The notes beneath the pieces were generated by a model. The model did not search any database. It was not told where the DNA came from and worked only from the letters and a program-made list of their open reading frames with translations. From NCBI GenBank assembly GCA_032595675.1, contig JAVQMD010000001.1, forward strand, positions 1,954,640 through 2,018,639: DNA of 64,000 nt, given 5' to 3'. This DNA is from Candidatus Electrothrix rattekaaiensis. GTDB lineage: Bacteria; Desulfobacterota; Desulfobulbia; Desulfobulbales; Desulfobulbaceae. This document shows, one piece after another, positions 44,904-53,856 of this stretch (the first letter of the stretch is position 1; each line of letters begins with the position of its first letter). The translations under genes and the position numbers were made by a program.

Positions 44904-46742
44904 CTATCGTTTCTTTTCAATCTCTTCAATTGCGTTATCAGCAATTTTCAATGCCTCAACTTCCCCAATAGATTCAAATGCTCTTTTTGCCTGCTTTAGA
45001 AACTTCAGGGCATTATCAAAATCACCTTTCTCTTCATAGATAAAGCCAATGTTTCCTAATGTCATAGCTTGTCTCCGCTTATCACCGGTATCTTTGTGAA
45101 TTTCAAAAGCCTGCTTATGATATTTCAAGGCATTTTCAAAATCACCCTGCTGCTTGTAAATCAGGCCGATGTTACCTAAAGTGACAACTGTCCTCTGCTT
45201 ATATCCTATCTCTTGATCAAAGGCCAAAGCCTGCTGATGATATTTCAGCGCATTCACAAGGTCGCCCTGATGTTGATAAATCAGACCAATGTTACTTAAA
45301 TTATTCGATTTCCCCAGCTTATAGCCAACCTCTCTATGAATCCCCAAAGCTTGCTGATGGTATTTTAGCGCATTTTCAAGGTCGCCTTGATGTTGATAAA
45401 TCATACCGATATTACCTAAAATACCAGCTTCCACTCGCTTATAGCCTATTTCCCGGGCAATCCCCAAAGCCTGTTGATGGTATTTATGCGCATTCTCAAA
45501 GTCGCCCTGCTTTTGATAAATTAAGGCAATGTTACCTAAACTACTCGCTTCCCCCAGCTTATAGCCTGTCTCTTGATCAAAGACCAAAGCCTGCTGATGA
45601 TATTTCAGCGCATTCTCAAAGTCGCCCTGCTTTTGATAAACTATTGCAATGTTACCTAAACTACCCGCTTCCCCCATCTTATACCCTACCTCTTGATCAA
45701 AGGCCAAGGCCTGCTGATGATATTTCAGCGCATTCTCAAAGTCGCCCTGCTTTTGATAAATCAGGCCAATGTTATCTAAATCATTTGCTTCCCCCAGCTT
45801 ATAGCCACCCTCTCTATTAATCCCCAAAGCCTGCTGATGGTATTTCAGCGCATTCTCAAAGTCGCCTTGATGTTGATAAATCATACCGATGTTACCTAAA
45901 GCAGCAGCTTCCCCCTGCTTATAGCCTATCTCCCGAGCAACCCCAAAAGCCTGTTGAACGTATTTCAGAGCATTCTCAAGATCGCCCTGCTTTTGATAAA
46001 TCAGGCCAATGTTACCTAAATCATTTGCTTCCCCCAGCTTATAGCCACCCTCTCTATTAATCCCCAAAGCCTGCTGATGGTATTTCAGCGAATTTTCAAG
46101 GTCGCCTTGATGTTGATAAATCAGGCCGATGTTACCTAAAACAGCAGCTTCTCCCTGAAGCTCCTTTTCTTCCCTGTATCCTTTCAAGGCATGGGTAAAA
46201 TTTTCTAATGCAGTACTATAGCTTCCTTTTACATACAAAACTGCTCCCAACGACAGGTAAAACGAAGGAATCTTAACGATACTCAGGGCCTTTTCAAAAT
46301 GCTCTATGGAAAGATCAAGGTAATTATTTTCGTATGCATTAAGCCCTCTATCGTATTCATGAAGAGCATCTTTTTTCACACGGGCAAAGGCGATTTTTAG
46401 CTGTTTATCAATTTCGCTTTCAACTTCTTCCCCTGAGGGCAAAGGTGGCTTTTCTCTTTCTGAAAAGTATTTTCTCAGCTGATCTTGGGTAGCTTTTGCA
46501 GTCTGCTCGACAGTCTGCTGAATCTGCTTTCTTTGGTCCTCCGATCCATCATCCTTAAAAAAAGGAAGAACCCCTAAAAATAAACCAATTACCCCTAAAA
46601 ATAAACCAAAAAGCAAGCTTAACGCAGTGTGTTTACTTGGTAATGACCAATCATTGTACTGTTTTTTCGTAGGAATATGAGAGGAGACAAAAGCAGATAA
46701 AGACCTGCACCACGATTTCAAGATAGTGAACATGAATTGCAC
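44904..46742 (-). CDS. TPR protein with membrane anchor (kinesin-light-chain-type repeats)
   Basis: 612 residues. Residues 40-60 (LLFGLFLGVIGLFLGVLPFF) form a membrane helix. A helical region leads to about 11 consecutive 40-residue TPRs with consensus LGNIGLIYQHQGDLENALKYHQQALGI, which are 42-residue-type TPR relatives common in bacterial signalling proteins. Repeats are nearly identical at DNA level (120-bp period), so copy number may change. Such arrays bind proteins; there is no effector domain, so it may be a scaffold. It is the main cargo of the tRNA-Glu island. Confidence 0.88.
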   Translation of the reverse strand: MQFMFTILKSWCRSLSAFVSSHIPTKKQYNDWSLPSKHTALSLLFGLFLGVIGLFLGVLPFFKDDGSEDQRKQIQQTVEQTAKATQDQLRKYFSEREKPPLPSGEEVESEIDKQLKIAFARVKKDALHEYDRGLNAYENNYLDLSIEHFEKALSIVKIPSFYLSLGAVLYVKGSYSTALENFTHALKGYREEKELQGEAAVLGNIGLIYQHQGDLENSLKYHQQALGINREGGYKLGEANDLGNIGLIYQKQGDLENALKYVQQAFGVAREIGYKQGEAAALGNIGMIYQHQGDFENALKYHQQALGINREGGYKLGEANDLDNIGLIYQKQGDFENALKYHQQALAFDQEVGYKMGEAGSLGNIAIVYQKQGDFENALKYHQQALVFDQETGYKLGEASSLGNIALIYQKQGDFENAHKYHQQALGIAREIGYKRVEAGILGNIGMIYQHQGDLENALKYHQQALGIHREVGYKLGKSNNLSNIGLIYQHQGDLVNALKYHQQALAFDQEIGYKQRTVVTLGNIGLIYKQQGDFENALKYHKQAFEIHKDTGDKRRQAMTLGNIGFIYEEKGDFDNALKFLKQAKRAFESIGEVEALKIADNAIEEIEKKR

Positions 46743-46986
46743 CTTGCTGTTTCAAAAGGGATATTAAAAATGATCATCTCAAAGAAACAGAAAGGCGGGG
46801 AAAGATCAAGAACAGGGTACAGAAAACGGGTTAGAGGACGACGGCCCTTTGGGCGGTCAAAATGGGCAAAATCCCCAAAAACCGGGTTTGGAGGGCCTAA
46901 GAGGGGGTGTTTTGTGCAACTGGTGCGAATCTGACCCGTTCATTCCGTCTAAAATGGTCTATTGTGGGCACAGTCGGCCATTTTTC

Positions 46987-47081
46987 ACGGCCTCTCACGC
47001 CGTAAACAGGGGTTCGATTCCCCTTGGGGTCACCATAGAGCTTTCAAGGACGTAACGATTTTTCGTTACGTCCTTTTTTTT
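46987..47081 (+). repeat. Attachment-site copy: tRNA-Glu 3' fragment plus terminator
   Basis: Identical over 95 bp to 44502-44596, from the anticodon stem through the CCA and terminator. It lacks the 5' half of the tRNA. Confidence 0.92.
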
Positions 47082-47108
47082 GTTTCTGGGGATTGGAAAA
47101 TGCAGACG

Positions 47109-47150
47109 AGTTTACAGGCAAGTTTACAGGCAAGTTTACAGGCGAGTTTA
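47109..47150. repeat. Short 12-bp tandem repeat
   Basis: Three to four copies of AGTTTACAGGCA just before the MtaD gene end. Confidence 0.6.
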
Positions 47151-48494
47151 TTACCTGCTCAATGACGAACGCTTTTTTACCTGATCAGCCAATCGACGAA
47201 CTTGCTTCAGTGTCTCTTCCAGGTCAAAGCTGAGGATTTTACGATCCTGCATCACCGGCGTCCCATTGATCAGGACAGTTTGGACGTCCGAACCTTGGGC
47301 CGCATAAACGGACAGATCCGACCCATGCACAGGTTGAAGATGAGGTGCATCAAGATTGACGAGAATGATATCCGCCTTTTTCCCCACCTCCAGTTGACCG
47401 ATTTTTTCATGGAGACCAAGCACGGAAGCACCGCCCCTAGTTGCCATACTAAAAATCTTGTTTACTGGAACCGCCACAGGGTCAAGATCTCGCAGTTTAT
47501 GCCACTTAGCACAGACATCCATTTCTCGAATCAAATCCAGACGGTTATTGCTTGCAGCTCCGTCTGTACCAATGCCTACCCTAATACCACGCGCAAGCAG
47601 GGCCTGAAGCGGAGCTGTTCCAGAGGCCAGCTTGAGGTTACTCTGGGGGCAAACCACTACACCGGCCCCGGTTTCCGCCAGGATGTCCAGATCCTGCTCA
47701 TCCAGCCAAACTGCATGAATACAAACGGTCTGAGAATCAAGAACACCTAATTTATGGAGGTGACGAACAGGTGAATCGCCCTGCTTTTCCTGTATCATCT
47801 CGGCTTCCTGCTCCGTCTCGGCTACATGGATAAAGAACAAAGTCTTTTCCAAACGGGCAAGCTCTTTTGCCGCCACCAGCGTTTCTGGAGAGCAGGTGTA
47901 CGCAGAATGGACAAAGACCGCTGGGGAGACAAGGGGGTGCTCCCGCCACTGAGAAAGGAATTCAGCGGCATGGTTGATCTTTTCTTCAGGGTCCGGGACA
48001 CCGGGAGCAGGGAAATCAATCACGGCCTGGGCCGCAACGGCCCGCAGGCCTGTATCGGCAAAGGCTTTGGCCGCATGATGTTCATGGAAATAGCCGTCCG
48101 CGACTGTCGTGGTCCCTGACAGAATCATCTCGGCAGCAGCCAGCTTGCTGCACCAATAAACCATGTCCGGCGTTACATGCTCGGCCTCGGCAGGAAAGAT
48201 ATAATTATTAAGCCAGTCCGCAAGGCTGAGATCGTCTGCCAGCCCCCGAAAGAGGGTCATGGCGGCATGGCAATGACCGTTAATCAGACCGGGCAGAGCC
48301 AGTTGACCGTGGCCGTTGATAACCGTTTTCGCTTCAATCGGATGAAACTCACTTGCTGGTCCGATTTGACGAATAACGTCTCCCTGAACAGCAAGGCAGC
48401 AGTCAGATTTGATGGGCGCATCACCGGTATCCCCCCAGGTGTCCCCAAACGGATCAGACAGGCAGATGTCGGTCAACAGAATATCCGATTTCAT
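47151..48494 (-). CDS. mtaD: Amidohydrolase, 5-methylthioadenosine/S-adenosylhomocysteine deaminase type
   Basis: 447 residues. Metal ligands HCH (His74, His76) in INGHCHAAM, HVAET, HAVWL and GTDGAASNN are those of the MtaD/TrzN group of the cytidine/adenosine deaminase-like amidohydrolases. It most likely deaminates MTA or SAH; related enzymes act on other adenosines or triazines, so substrate is inferred. Ends beside the tRNA-Glu island. Confidence 0.9.
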   Translation of the reverse strand: MKSDILLTDICLSDPFGDTWGDTGDAPIKSDCCLAVQGDVIRQIGPASEFHPIEAKTVINGHGQLALPGLINGHCHAAMTLFRGLADDLSLADWLNNYIFPAEAEHVTPDMVYWCSKLAAAEMILSGTTTVADGYFHEHHAAKAFADTGLRAVAAQAVIDFPAPGVPDPEEKINHAAEFLSQWREHPLVSPAVFVHSAYTCSPETLVAAKELARLEKTLFFIHVAETEQEAEMIQEKQGDSPVRHLHKLGVLDSQTVCIHAVWLDEQDLDILAETGAGVVVCPQSNLKLASGTAPLQALLARGIRVGIGTDGAASNNRLDLIREMDVCAKWHKLRDLDPVAVPVNKIFSMATRGGASVLGLHEKIGQLEVGKKADIILVNLDAPHLQPVHGSDLSVYAAQGSDVQTVLINGTPVMQDRKILSFDLEETLKQVRRLADQVKKRSSLSR

Positions 48495-48514
48495 GGTCGG
48501 GTGGGCTTTCTTGC

Positions 48515-49624
48515 TCAGAAACCCTTACGGATCATAATGGTGGTCCGACGATTCAATCGCCGACCAGCTACGGTCTTATTAGAGGCTACCGGATGGGCAT
48601 ACCCGTACCAGTAAAGGAGAATGCGTTCCTTGGTAAGAGCCGGGAAATGCTTTAGCAGGTATTTTTGCGCACTCTCAGCCCTGCGTTGGGACAAGCGCAT
48701 ATTGTATTTTTCCGTGCCGATAATATCGCAGAAACCGGAAAGCACTGCATAATGCGTCGGGTTTTCCAAGAGATAATTCCCCAGACGATTCAAGGTGTTT
48801 CGATATTTTTTGCGGATATTCACCTTGTCAAAGGCAAACAGGACGTTTTCAAAAAGTCCGTCCGGTGTCATGTACAGACGCCCGAATAAATATTCCGGAT
48901 GCGCGGCAACCGTATCAAAATCAACCACCTGAGAACAGTCATTCACTTCGGCTATTCTATGGAGCCGCCTGTCCGCCTCTGGCGTGGTTGCGCTACTGAT
49001 GATGGTAAAGCAGACATCAAAGTTTCGGGCCAGCATTTCGGCCTGAGTCAGCGGAGCAGGCTCATCAACTCCTTTGAAACGGGCATCCTCGCCGTTGGTA
49101 AAGAGAAAAATTTCCGTGCGCCCCGGAAGCCCCAGAAGGTATTCCATCTTCATCAGGGACATTTGCAGCATGGGCGGGCCGGAACTGATTACCGGCAATT
49201 CACCGAGGGCGGCGGCAAATTTTTTCTTCTTATAATTTTGTAAGGCATAATAGGGATGAAAACTGCCCGGCGAGGCAGGAAGCCACATCACATTCTTCCA
49301 ATGGGGATAGAGACCGGTCTGCCAGCGCAGGTCCGGCATGGCCGCGTTACTTTTGAGAAGAATCTGTTTGGACATCTCCAGACGGGTCATGCCGGTGTTT
49401 TTATAGGGCACGGTCATGGCTGTGGAGGGGTCATAAAAAACAAAAAAGTTATCTGCCATCCTGATGTACTTGGGTGGTGCTTCAACCATTGCATCGGATC
49501 GGAGAACAGGCTTTTTTTTTCGTTCTGGCTTTCGGCCTCCGGCTGTCGCGGCTAACGGGAGCATTGAGAGGATAATCAGGGAGAACAGGAGTACTGTTAC
49601 CGCCTGCATACTTCTGGATTTCAT
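48515..49624 (-). CDS. OmpA-family protein with vWA-like N-terminal region
   Basis: 369 residues with a signal peptide (ending LPLAATAGG). Residues 55-220 have a von Willebrand A-like pattern (VFYDPSTAM as a weak metal site, FLFTNGED). Residues 265-369 are an OmpA peptidoglycan-binding domain (VLFAFDKVNI, LSGFCDIIGTEKYNMRLSQRRAESAQKYL, NRRTTI). It should be tied to the cell wall from the outer membrane or periplasm. 20 bp upstream of mtaD. Confidence 0.85.
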   Translation of the reverse strand: MKSRSMQAVTVLLFSLIILSMLPLAATAGGRKPERKKKPVLRSDAMVEAPPKYIRMADNFFVFYDPSTAMTVPYKNTGMTRLEMSKQILLKSNAAMPDLRWQTGLYPHWKNVMWLPASPGSFHPYYALQNYKKKKFAAALGELPVISSGPPMLQMSLMKMEYLLGLPGRTEIFLFTNGEDARFKGVDEPAPLTQAEMLARNFDVCFTIISSATTPEADRRLHRIAEVNDCSQVVDFDTVAAHPEYLFGRLYMTPDGLFENVLFAFDKVNIRKKYRNTLNRLGNYLLENPTHYAVLSGFCDIIGTEKYNMRLSQRRAESAQKYLLKHFPALTKERILLYWYGYAHPVASNKTVAGRRLNRRTTIMIRKGF

Positions 49625-49723
49625 ATGTTTTTTCCTGTATCTATACCTGTATCGATTTCTGTACCACGTTTTACTGAGGAAATAAGATATCGCCGAGCCG
49701 GATGGTCGGCGAATGTAGAAACT

Positions 49724-50473
49724 TTAGAAACTCAGGCGGTCACCGGCGACCGGCAGCAGGGTATTCGGTCTGTCCTGCACAATTCGTTTTATGGTATCAA
49801 TCTCGTTTTTTCGCAGACTGTGTTCCAGATGCACCAAGGCGACCTGCCCTATATCCATCTCATCGGCCAATTTCAGGGTGCTCGTGATGGAACCGTGATA
49901 GGGGTAGGTATCAACCATGTTAAATGATTCGTGGATAACAAAATCACAGCCTGGGATCAACCTTCTCACTCTGGTGTTGGCCCGTCCGTCACCGCTGTAA
50001 TAGAGTTTTTTGTTCCTGTCTTTGAGCAGCAGACCGAGATTGTACTGCGTATGCTGCGTCAAAGCTGTCGACCATTCCATCCCGGCTATATGAGCCGTCG
50101 CCCTTGGAGAAATAACGTGAAAATCAAAGGAAAAACCGATTTTTTTACTAAAGGTAGGGTAGGCCATTTCCAGCAGATTCATAACCTGTTCTTCAATACC
50201 TTTTTGGCCGACAATGGAAAGCGGTTTGGTGCGGCCCATTTGCCAGAGACGAAGAAATAGCAGAGGAAGGCCAAGATAATGATCTCCGTGAAAATGAGAA
50301 ATCCAGACATAATCCAGACGAGTCGGGTCTTCAACAATGCGAAAATATTGATGAGGTACTGTGAAACCACAATCCAGTAAAATTCTGGTACCGTTACTTG
50401 TTGTCAATATAGAAGAGCTGTTGCCGTGCGCTGTGTCACAGGTCTCTCCGACACCGAGAAAAAATATTTCCAC
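49724..50473 (-). CDS. MBL-fold hydrolase, RNase Z-like
   Basis: 249 residues. SHFHGDHYLGLPLL supplies His60, His62, Asp64 and His65; later ligands are His138-type TQHTQYN, Asp in YSGDGRAN and His in LVHLEHS. The fold matches the RNase Z/arylsulfatase (ElaC-like) branch; without the long exosite arm it is more likely a small-molecule or cyclic phosphodiesterase than tRNase Z. Confidence 0.85.
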   Translation of the reverse strand: MEIFFLGVGETCDTAHGNSSSILTTSNGTRILLDCGFTVPHQYFRIVEDPTRLDYVWISHFHGDHYLGLPLLFLRLWQMGRTKPLSIVGQKGIEEQVMNLLEMAYPTFSKKIGFSFDFHVISPRATAHIAGMEWSTALTQHTQYNLGLLLKDRNKKLYYSGDGRANTRVRRLIPGCDFVIHESFNMVDTYPYHGSITSTLKLADEMDIGQVALVHLEHSLRKNEIDTIKRIVQDRPNTLLPVAGDRLSF

Positions 50474-50743
50474 AGTTGATTACTCCGTTATTATCTGCTC
50501 GTTCATTTGGCGAGGCATATTGATATATGATGTCGACGCATTTGCCGAGGGCTTTGTCACAATACCATGTAAAGGTACAGGAGTATTTTTCCTACTCTTT
50601 TCAATATACGTATTTTCCCAAGGGGAAGCAAGCAGATTTAAAAGAAATTTTCCAAGTATTGCTCAAAAAATCCATTGTGTTCAGGAACACTCCAGCGGCT
50701 GAATTTTCTACCGGACAGGCCGCACACACTGGCATGTTCCACC

Positions 50744-51406
50744 TCAGCCTCCTTCCTGTCCAAGCGAGGAGGCAGCAAGAGGCAGTTCGTTCAAGGAACT
50801 TTGGCTGGCATATTGTTCGACCTTACTGCATAATTGTTCAGGAATAAAGTCAAAAAACTGGAACAAAAAATCCTCCAGCTGCCCGCATCTTGTGAAGTTA
50901 TTCCGTATCCCTTTCTGAACGTACTCGTCATTTCCCCCATAATTTTCCAGAATATATTCCAGACGCTCAGGCAAACTGACAATAGCATCATGCCGTACCC
51001 GTTTATCTGCATAGTAGACAATGTCCCGTGCCTGAAACAAGCCTTGCCTGTATTTTTCAGGTGAAAAATCCTGGAGAATTATATGACCGGCCACAATCTC
51101 GGCTATTGCAGGAAACCCATGTCGTTGGCAAATCTCCGCACCAATCGCAGCATGATCACAGCCTTCCTTTAAGCAGGGCGTTTTCGCAATATCATGAAGC
51201 AGGGCCCCGTTCACGCAAAAATCCTGATCAGGAGCCTGCCCTGCCGGTAACCTTTCGTGGAGACACTGCACAAGCAGCTCGGCAATCCGGGCGACAAGCA
51301 AGGAATGGCGACGGATATTCGGCAGCATTGCATACTGGTCCATCAGAGCAATGCAGGTGTCAATACCCGGAATCTTCGGAACCCTCGGAATATCTGGAGT
51401 CTGCAT
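50744..51406 (-). CDS. HD-domain (HDIG) phosphohydrolase
   Basis: 220 residues from the ATG at 51406, which follows GGAGCG. His in IRRHSLLVA, His-Asp in LLHDIAK and His in GHIILQD form the HD site, followed by YYADKRVRHD. Likely a nucleotidase or other phosphohydrolase. 33 bp after hemE, apparently in the same transcript ahbD-hemE-HD. Confidence 0.82.
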   Translation of the reverse strand: MQTPDIPRVPKIPGIDTCIALMDQYAMLPNIRRHSLLVARIAELLVQCLHERLPAGQAPDQDFCVNGALLHDIAKTPCLKEGCDHAAIGAEICQRHGFPAIAEIVAGHIILQDFSPEKYRQGLFQARDIVYYADKRVRHDAIVSLPERLEYILENYGGNDEYVQKGIRNNFTRCGQLEDFLFQFFDFIPEQLCSKVEQYASQSSLNELPLAASSLGQEGG

Positions 51407-51439
51407 AACGAGAACGCTCCTTGGCAACGGGCCTAAAAA

Positions 51440-52462
51440 TTATCGTGCGCTGAAACGATGAACGGCCTCGACAGCGATCCTGGCCTTGTCCGGTTCAGTT
51501 TGTGGAAGAATTCCGTGCCCTAAGTTGAAGATATGCCCCTTGGCATCCTTGGCATCGTCAAGGATTGTTTTGATCTGCTGTTCCAGTTCCTTTTGCGGAA
51601 GAAAGAGAGCCACTGGATCAAGGTTTCCCTGCACAGCATGGTCGCCCGCCATGTGGACAGCCTCGCCGATATTCATCCGCCAATCCAGGCCGAGCACATC
51701 TGCACCGGCGGTTTTGGTATGATTGATCAGGGTGGAGCCGTTATTGGCAAAGTAGATAATCGGAACATCGGTCATCTTACGCAAATCAGCAATAATGGAC
51801 TGCACATAGGGCAGCGCAAAGCGTGCATAATCATACGGTGCCCAGATGCCTGCCCAGGAATCAAAGATTTGCAGAGCCTGAGCACCGGCACGGGCCTGGG
51901 CCTGAAGATACAGGCTGGTGCATTCAGTGATCTTTTGCAAAAGGCTATGATACATTTCCGGCTCCTGGAATGCCATCTTTTTCGTTTCCAGAAAGACCTT
52001 TGATGATCCACCCTCAATCAGGTAGGTTGCTAGGGTAAAGGGCGCCCCGGAAAAACCGATCAGCGGAACCTTGAGTTCCTTGCGCAGCAACTTGATGGTT
52101 TCCATGACAAAGGGCATGGTCTCATCCGGGTCAGGAATAATCAACCGGTCCACAGCAGCCTGAGAACGAACCGGGTCTGGAAAGACAGGTCCTCGTCCCT
52201 CATGAAATTCCAGCTCCAGGCCCATCGCTTCCATCGCAATAAGGATGTCCGAAAACAGAATCGCCGCATCAAAGCCGAAAATATCAATGGGCTGAAGCGT
52301 AACTTCGGTGCAGAGTTCCGGTTTCTTACAGAGTTCGAGAAAGGTCAGTTTGCTGCGGACAGCCTGATATTCCGGGAGATAGCGTCCTGCCTGGCGCATG
52401 AACCAGACCGGAGTATATTCAGTTTTTTCGCCGCGACAGGCACGCAAGAAAGTATCGTTCAT
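51440..52462 (-). CDS. hemE: Uroporphyrinogen decarboxylase
   Basis: 340 residues, full length. Signature PVWFMRQAGRYLPEYQAVR and the catalytic Asp region FGFDAAILFSDILIAMEAMG are present, also FSGAPFTLATYLIEGG. It turns uroporphyrinogen III into coproporphyrinogen III. Its neighbour is an AhbD-like radical SAM gene, so heme synthesis here may use more than one route. The palindromic element 52506 lies upstream. Confidence 0.95.
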   Translation of the reverse strand: MNDTFLRACRGEKTEYTPVWFMRQAGRYLPEYQAVRSKLTFLELCKKPELCTEVTLQPIDIFGFDAAILFSDILIAMEAMGLELEFHEGRGPVFPDPVRSQAAVDRLIIPDPDETMPFVMETIKLLRKELKVPLIGFSGAPFTLATYLIEGGSSKVFLETKKMAFQEPEMYHSLLQKITECTSLYLQAQARAGAQALQIFDSWAGIWAPYDYARFALPYVQSIIADLRKMTDVPIIYFANNGSTLINHTKTAGADVLGLDWRMNIGEAVHMAGDHAVQGNLDPVALFLPQKELEQQIKTILDDAKDAKGHIFNLGHGILPQTEPDKARIAVEAVHRFSAR

Positions 52463-52505
52463 TTTATTGAGTTATTTGTATATCAGGGGGCATCAATTCT
52501 GTTCT

Positions 52506-52533
52506 GTAGGGGCGGTTCGCGAACCGCCCCTAC
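52506..52533. repeat. 28-bp palindromic intergenic element, copy 3
   Basis: A perfect 28-bp palindrome, GTAGGGGCGGTTCG and its exact complement, between the ahbD-like gene and hemE; it overlaps the ahbD stop region. Confidence 0.85.
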
Positions 52534-53594
52534 GCTCCTGTTACGTTCCTCGGCTGATAGCTGCAAAAAGGCTCCTGAGCCAGATAATCACCGGTCATGG
52601 CATAGGACCGAGCCCGACAGCCGCCGCAGACATTGACGTACTCGCAACGTCCACAGTTATCCTTATACCCTTTGAAATTGCGGAGTTCCAGAAAAAGCTT
52701 TGAATTCTCCCAAATATCCTGAAAAGACTGTTCACGAATATTGCCGCCAGACTTGGGAAAATAACTGCACGGCAGCACATTACCGTCAACATCGACAAGA
52801 CAGATCAGCTGGCCAGCCAGACATCCCTTGGAGCCACCGGTGGAGAATTTTAAGGAGCGGCGTTTGAATTTTTCACCCTCAGCCTTGGAACGTTGAAGCA
52901 CGATCCGGTAATACTGCGGCGCACAGGTCGGACGCACCAGCATCTCCTGCTCTTCTTTTTCCATATCATAATGCCAGTTCAGGATGTCCTCGTATTCCGA
53001 CTCTGGAATCAGCTCCTCCATGATATCCTCACCGCGTCCGGTAGGCACAATCATAAATAAATACCAAGCTGTGGCACCCAGTTTCTTGACCAGCTCGTAA
53101 ATTTTCGGTGCTTCGGTTTTATTTCGTTTGGTAAAGGAAGAGTTAATAAGAAATTGAATACCGTGTTCGTTAAACAGCCGAATAGCATTCATGGTGCCTT
53201 CAAAGGCTCCGGGTTGGTTACGGAAATTATCATGCACTTCAGCAGTGGAACCATCCAGACTCAGAGAAACCATTTTAATGCCGGATGCCTTGATATTACG
53301 GCAGGTTTCTTCGGTGACTAAAGTGCCGTTGGTTGCCAAACACATCCGCAGACCAAGACCGGTTCCATAAGAGGCTATATCAAAAACATCAGGCCGCAAA
53401 AGCGGCTCTCCGCCTGAGAGCACCATGACCGGATTCGCATAAGACTTGATATCATCCAGCATACGTTTTGCCTCTTCAAGAGAACAATCAGGATGACCTG
53501 CAATATCAAGCTCGGAAGAAGACCGGCAATGCACACAGTTGAGGTTGCAACGACGGGTGATTTCCCAGGCGATCCATTTCGGTTCAAAATTCAT
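52530..53594 (-). CDS. ahbD: Radical SAM/SPASM enzyme, probable heme synthase AhbD
   Basis: 354 residues. [19 protein letters not shown] contains the radical SAM CxxxCxxC site (Cys16, Cys20, Cys23); [12 protein letters not shown] follows. The C-terminal SPASM part ([28 protein letters not shown]) binds a second 4Fe-4S cluster. The start [18 protein letters not shown] resembles AhbD, which oxidatively decarboxylates iron-coproporphyrin III to heme b in sulfate reducers, and hemE next door supports tetrapyrrole chemistry. Related enzymes (NirJ, AhbC, PqqE) cannot be fully excluded. Confidence 0.75.
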   Translation of the reverse strand: MNFEPKWIAWEITRRCNLNCVHCRSSSELDIAGHPDCSLEEAKRMLDDIKSYANPVMVLSGGEPLLRPDVFDIASYGTGLGLRMCLATNGTLVTEETCRNIKASGIKMVSLSLDGSTAEVHDNFRNQPGAFEGTMNAIRLFNEHGIQFLINSSFTKRNKTEAPKIYELVKKLGATAWYLFMIVPTGRGEDIMEELIPESEYEDILNWHYDMEKEEQEMLVRPTCAPQYYRIVLQRSKAEGEKFKRRSLKFSTGGSKGCLAGQLICLVDVDGNVLPCSYFPKSGGNIREQSFQDIWENSKLFLELRNFKGYKDNCGRCEYVNVCGGCRARSYAMTGDYLAQEPFCSYQPRNVTGA

Positions 53595-53856
53595 TATCCG
53601 GCACTCATTTATTATATCTTTTTATTTATTAAGACGAGCTAGGTAGCTATTATATTACCGCTAAAGAAAATTCAAGTATATTCTCCTTATCCGCAGTGGT
53701 CAACTGCTTTATTGGATTGTTGTGTTGTGGAGCGCGGAAGGAATGAAAGTTCAAAAAATTAAATTTTCTTTTATGACTGCTGGTGCCAATGGTTTATACT
53801 CTTTATATAGGAGTCTGGTCAGACTTGTATATAATAAAAATAAATACGAGGACAAT

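Larger units (their letters stand above)
44597..47081. mobile_element. 2.5-kb island inserted behind tRNA-Glu
   Basis: A 95-bp direct repeat (44502-44596 and 46987-47081) covers the 3' part of tRNA-Glu and its terminator; the second copy lacks the 5' half of the tRNA. Cargo: a TPR membrane protein and a short remnant gene. No integrase is present. A T-arm-like sequence (GGGTTCGAATCCC near 44873) lies inside, perhaps left by another tRNA-linked event. Confidence 0.8.

Noticed and set aside
45050-46150. CRISPR-like periodic pattern
   Set aside because: It is the 120-bp coding repeat of the TPR gene.
50527-50847. 106-codon plus-strand frame
   Set aside because: It runs antisense into the HD gene, with no ribosome site or recognised family.
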